From NCBI GenBank assembly GCA_016708435.1, contig JADJFV010000004.1, positions 310,001-374,000 on the forward strand: a stretch of 64,000 nt of DNA, read 5' to 3'. Made by a program: the position numbers and the translations under genes. The notes beneath the pieces were generated by a model, which saw nothing but the letters and a program-made list of their open reading frames with translations, was not told the DNA's origin and did no database searches. Positions 61,709 to 64,000 of the stretch are shown piece by piece. The number at the start of each line of letters is the position of its first letter. Position 1 is the stretch's first letter. Origin of the DNA: Leptospiraceae bacterium (lineage in GTDB: Bacteria; Spirochaetota; Leptospiria; Leptospirales; Leptospiraceae).

Positions 61709-64000
61709 TCCTTACTTATATAAATTGATAGTTGTCCCAAAATACTATAAATGCTGTCTATGTTAAATGTTGTGGTGCTTTCTCTTAATTGCTGGCAGAA
61801 TGTTTTCAATTGAGGAATATTTTTATTATCCGCAAATGCTTCCAATTCTTTTACAAGATCAATCAGTTCATCAATGACTAATACTTTTTTCAGTTTCGTA
61901 ACTCTGGGTAAAAATTTTTGCATTAGAGCTGTTCTGTATTCATGCAAAAGTATAGAATCTTCTATTTCGAAAAGTCCTAATTCCTTTTTTGAAATTACAG
62001 TATTTCTTAATGGTTCTTCGCTCTTTATAAAATCATAGACTACTTTTACATTTTGCAGAGTAAGAGTAAACGTTGTTCCTTTTCCGGTTTCACTGGTTAA
62101 TGAAATATTGCCTCCCATCAAATGAATTAATTTCTTTGAAATAGAAAGTCCAAGTCCTGTTCCACCATATTTTTTAGAATTCTGTCCTCTAACTTGTGAG
62201 AATGATTCAAAAATTTCATCTTGCTCATCTTTCGGGATTCCAATTCCAGTGTCCTCAATTTTAATAATTAAGTCAATTGTCTCCGGTTTGATTTCCTCAG
62301 ATTCCGCCGAGATGAATACTCTTACAGATCCAACGTCTGTAAATTTAATTGCATTTCCAATTAGATTTAATAGAACTTGTCTTAATCTTGTTTCGTCTAG
62401 AAGGAGAGTCTTTGGAACGTTTGGTTCGATTTCAATTGCAAGACTGATATTTTTCTGAGAGATATTATAAGAAAAAATGATTTTCATTTCTTCCAAAATT
62501 CTATTTAGATTGCATGGATTATAATTCATTTCAATCTTACCAGATTCAATCTTCGATAAATCGAGGAAATCATTGATTAGCCGCAATAGCATTTGACCGG
62601 TGATTGAAATTGAATTTGCATAATATGCTAGGTTTTTATCTTCTAGTTTAGAATGAAGTAATTCTGAAAATCCCAGAATTGCATTCATAGGAGTTCTAAT
62701 TTCATGACTCATATTTGCAAGAAACTCAGATTTCGCATTATTAGCCGCTTCGGTTGCTTTCATTGCTTTTTTTAGAGACTCTTCAATTAGTTTGCGCTCT
62801 GTGATATTTGCATGTGTAATTACCACACCTTTTCCTTGACCTAATATGGGACGCACACGCATTAAGAACCAACGCTTTTCAATCGGTGAATGGCAGGGAT
62901 ATTCTAAACTATATTCGGGTAATTCCCCATTCATTACTGAGCGGATTCCCTTATTAGCCTCATCAGCTTCTTCTCCGTTTGCGTAATCGGGAGCTTTGGA
63001 GCATACATCAATGTAATTAATACCAATAAAATTGACTTTGGGAGAGCATCCGTTTTCAAGAGCAAATTTTTTCCATGCTTTATTTACAGTAATTATAAAA
63101 CCGTTTGAATCAAGCACAACTAGGTGTTGGGAAAGGGAATCGATTATGCTGATGTTAAAAATATTACTATGAGCTAATGCAGAATTAGAATCTAAAAGAG
63201 CTTTTTCGAGTTCCTTTCGCTTTTCAATATTTCTAGAAATTCCCATTAATTCAATATCGCCATTAGAAGCATGTTGAAGGTGCACAGTAATTTCAACCCA
63301 AATGTTGTTTCCGTTTTTACATTTTTGATGAACTTCAATAGTTTTGTATTTTTTTTGATTTGGGTTTCGTAAAAATTCTTCTAGCAATTCGGGCAAAAGC
63401 TTATTAGTTGCTTCAGCTGATTCTTTTTCTAAACTGTTCTCAATGTTCAATTGCATTGCTTCTTCAACAGTGTGTCCAGATAGATGAATACTAGATGGAC
63501 TTACATAAGTCATTTTGTTTTGTGTATGATTTTGAATCCAAATTACATCAGAAATATTCTCTGCAAGCAGTCTGTATTTTTCTTTTGCTTCAAAAAGTTC
63601 CTCATTCATTGTTTCATATTTTAGATTGCTCTGTTTTAAGTTTTTGTTAGAATGCAACAGGGACAAATCCAATTCGATTACTTTTTTGAATTGTAACAAT
63701 AGCATTTCATTCTGCGATGAAAAATAATTCTCCTTATTGTCTAAAACGCAAATTGTGCCAAACGGTTGATTATCGGGTAGATTGATAGGAAAGCCTAGAT
63801 AGCTAATCATTCCAAGTTTAATATCAGGATTTTTGTCCCAATTCTTATCCATTAAAGCATTAGGGACGAGCAACTTCTTTTGAGTCTTTATTACAGTTTC
63901 GCAATATAGTCCATACCATTTTTCTTCATGACCGACTTGATAGGGATTATTCTTTGACTTACTAGAAGTTAAAACTTCCATAGATTCGTTTTCCATTTTC
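61705..64000 (-). CDS. GAF-PAS-PAS histidine kinase, start outside window
   Basis: The frame is open to the window edge; the ATG at 63996 lies inside what looks like a GAF domain (KNNPYQVGHEEKWYGLYCET, VPNALMDKNWDKNPDIKLG), so the gene begins beyond 64000. Then PAS about 140-262 and 285-405, HisKA with His431 (MSHEIRTPMNAILGF), HATPase with NLIGNAIKF, DTGIGIPKDE and GTGLGLSISKK, and a helical HPt-like tail of about 100 residues. Cytosolic. Overlaps the REC-kinase gene by four bases. Confidence 0.87.
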   Translation of the reverse strand, partial: KMENESMEVLTSSKSKNNPYQVGHEEKWYGLYCETVIKTQKKLLVPNALMDKNWDKNPDIKLGMISYLGFPINLPDNQPFGTICVLDNKENYFSSQNEMLLLQFKKVIELDLSLLHSNKNLKQSNLKYETMNEELFEAKEKYRLLAENISDVIWIQNHTQNKMTYVSPSSIHLSGHTVEEAMQLNIENSLEKESAEATNKLLPELLEEFLRNPNQKKYKTIEVHQKCKNGNNIWVEITVHLQHASNGDIELMGISRNIEKRKELEKALLDSNSALAHSNIFNISIIDSLSQHLVVLDSNGFIITVNKAWKKFALENGCSPKVNFIGINYIDVCSKAPDYANGEEADEANKGIRSVMNGELPEYSLEYPCHSPIEKRWFLMRVRPILGQGKGVVITHANITERKLIEESLKKAMKATEAANNAKSEFLANMSHEIRTPMNAILGFSELLHSKLEDKNLAYYANSISITGQMLLRLINDFLDLSKIESGKIEMNYNPCNLNRILEEMKIIFSYNISQKNISLAIEIEPNVPKTLLLDETRLRQVLLNLIGNAIKFTDVGSVRVFISAESEEIKPETIDLIIKIEDTGIGIPKDEQDEIFESFSQVRGQNSKKYGGTGLGLSISKKLIHLMGGNISLTSETGKGTTFTLTLQNVKVVYDFIKSEEPLRNTVISKKELGLFEIEDSILLHEYRTALMQKFLPRVTKLKKVLVIDELIDLVKELEAFADNKNIPQLKTFCQQLRESTTTFNIDSIYSILGQLSIYISKE

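Noticed and set aside
1..64000. tRNA, rRNA, CRISPR arrays, riboswitches, prophage or insertion-sequence transposases.
   Set aside because: Nothing recognisable was found by eye on either strand; a tRNAscan or Infernal run would be needed to exclude small RNAs.

Overview
The window is AT-rich, densely coded bacterial DNA with mostly short intergenic gaps. The gene content points to the Leptospiraceae (spirochaetes) or a close environmental relative. Evidence: a DUF1554-type lipoprotein with loose spirochaetal lipobox, FecR-domain lipoproteins of the LipL45 type, a DUF1574-like/MBOAT O-acylation pair, 7TMR-DISM receptors fused to a class III cyclase and to a PP2C (SpoIIE) phosphatase, and many PAS/GAF histidine kinases. 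The taxonomic call is inference; no rRNA or tRNA gene was recognised.

Layout. 1-2.4 kb: end of an ankyrin protein, a GyrI-like membrane protein and an NmrA-type reductase whose upstream region carries two TGAAC-NN-GTTCA palindromes. 2.7-17.0 kb: a long minus-strand run of signalling genes (7TM-PAS-GAF-adenylate cyclase, 7TM-SpoIIE phosphatase-TPR, five-PAS histidine kinase) followed by a 1200-residue FAD/Fe-S dehydrogenase. 17.1-21.6 kb: RsmE methyltransferase flanked by two inverted-repeat elements, a FecR lipoprotein pair, and a papain-like cysteine protease with a chagasin-type inhibitor directly downstream. 21.7-29.6 kb: metallo-beta-lactamase hydrolase, Cache-like sensor plus STAS/zinc-ribbon protein, an NsrR-like regulator divergent from a hemerythrin-like gene with an operator-like palindrome in the promoter, a chemotaxis-type transducer, an MDR reductase, an exonuclease and the DUF1554 lipoprotein. 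29.7-33.8 kb: O-acylation pair, DHH phosphoesterase and NYN nuclease.

33.9-48.1 kb: an envelope-type minus-strand cluster (rhomboid, von Willebrand A protein, AsmA-like protein, small protein, lipoprotein) that leads into a giant beta-propeller/TPR protein with two CHAT-like regions. 48.1-53.6 kb: remains of a toxin-antitoxin pair, a double-ACT protein, and a group with RecQ helicase, a kinase-like protein and an AlkB-like dioxygenase. 53.6-57.6 kb: a WD40-caspase gene and an ankyrin-FecR gene, both split by frameshifts. 57.9-64 kb: a proline-rich lipoprotein, a PD-(D/E)XK protein with heptad tandem repeats, and a histidine kinase/REC-kinase pair running off the window.

Two themes recur. First, the intergenic DNA is rich in palindromic dispersed repeats; one seems to supply the signal-peptide codons of a lipoprotein and another touches the 5' end of the giant gene. 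Second, several long genes are interrupted by small indels, some at homopolymers, so either the assembly has residual errors or these large regulatory genes are decaying. The most attractive units are the protease/chagasin cassette, the NO-type regulator/operator/hemerythrin unit, the giant double-CHAT protein with its envelope operon, and the kinase-like protein coupled to RecQ.
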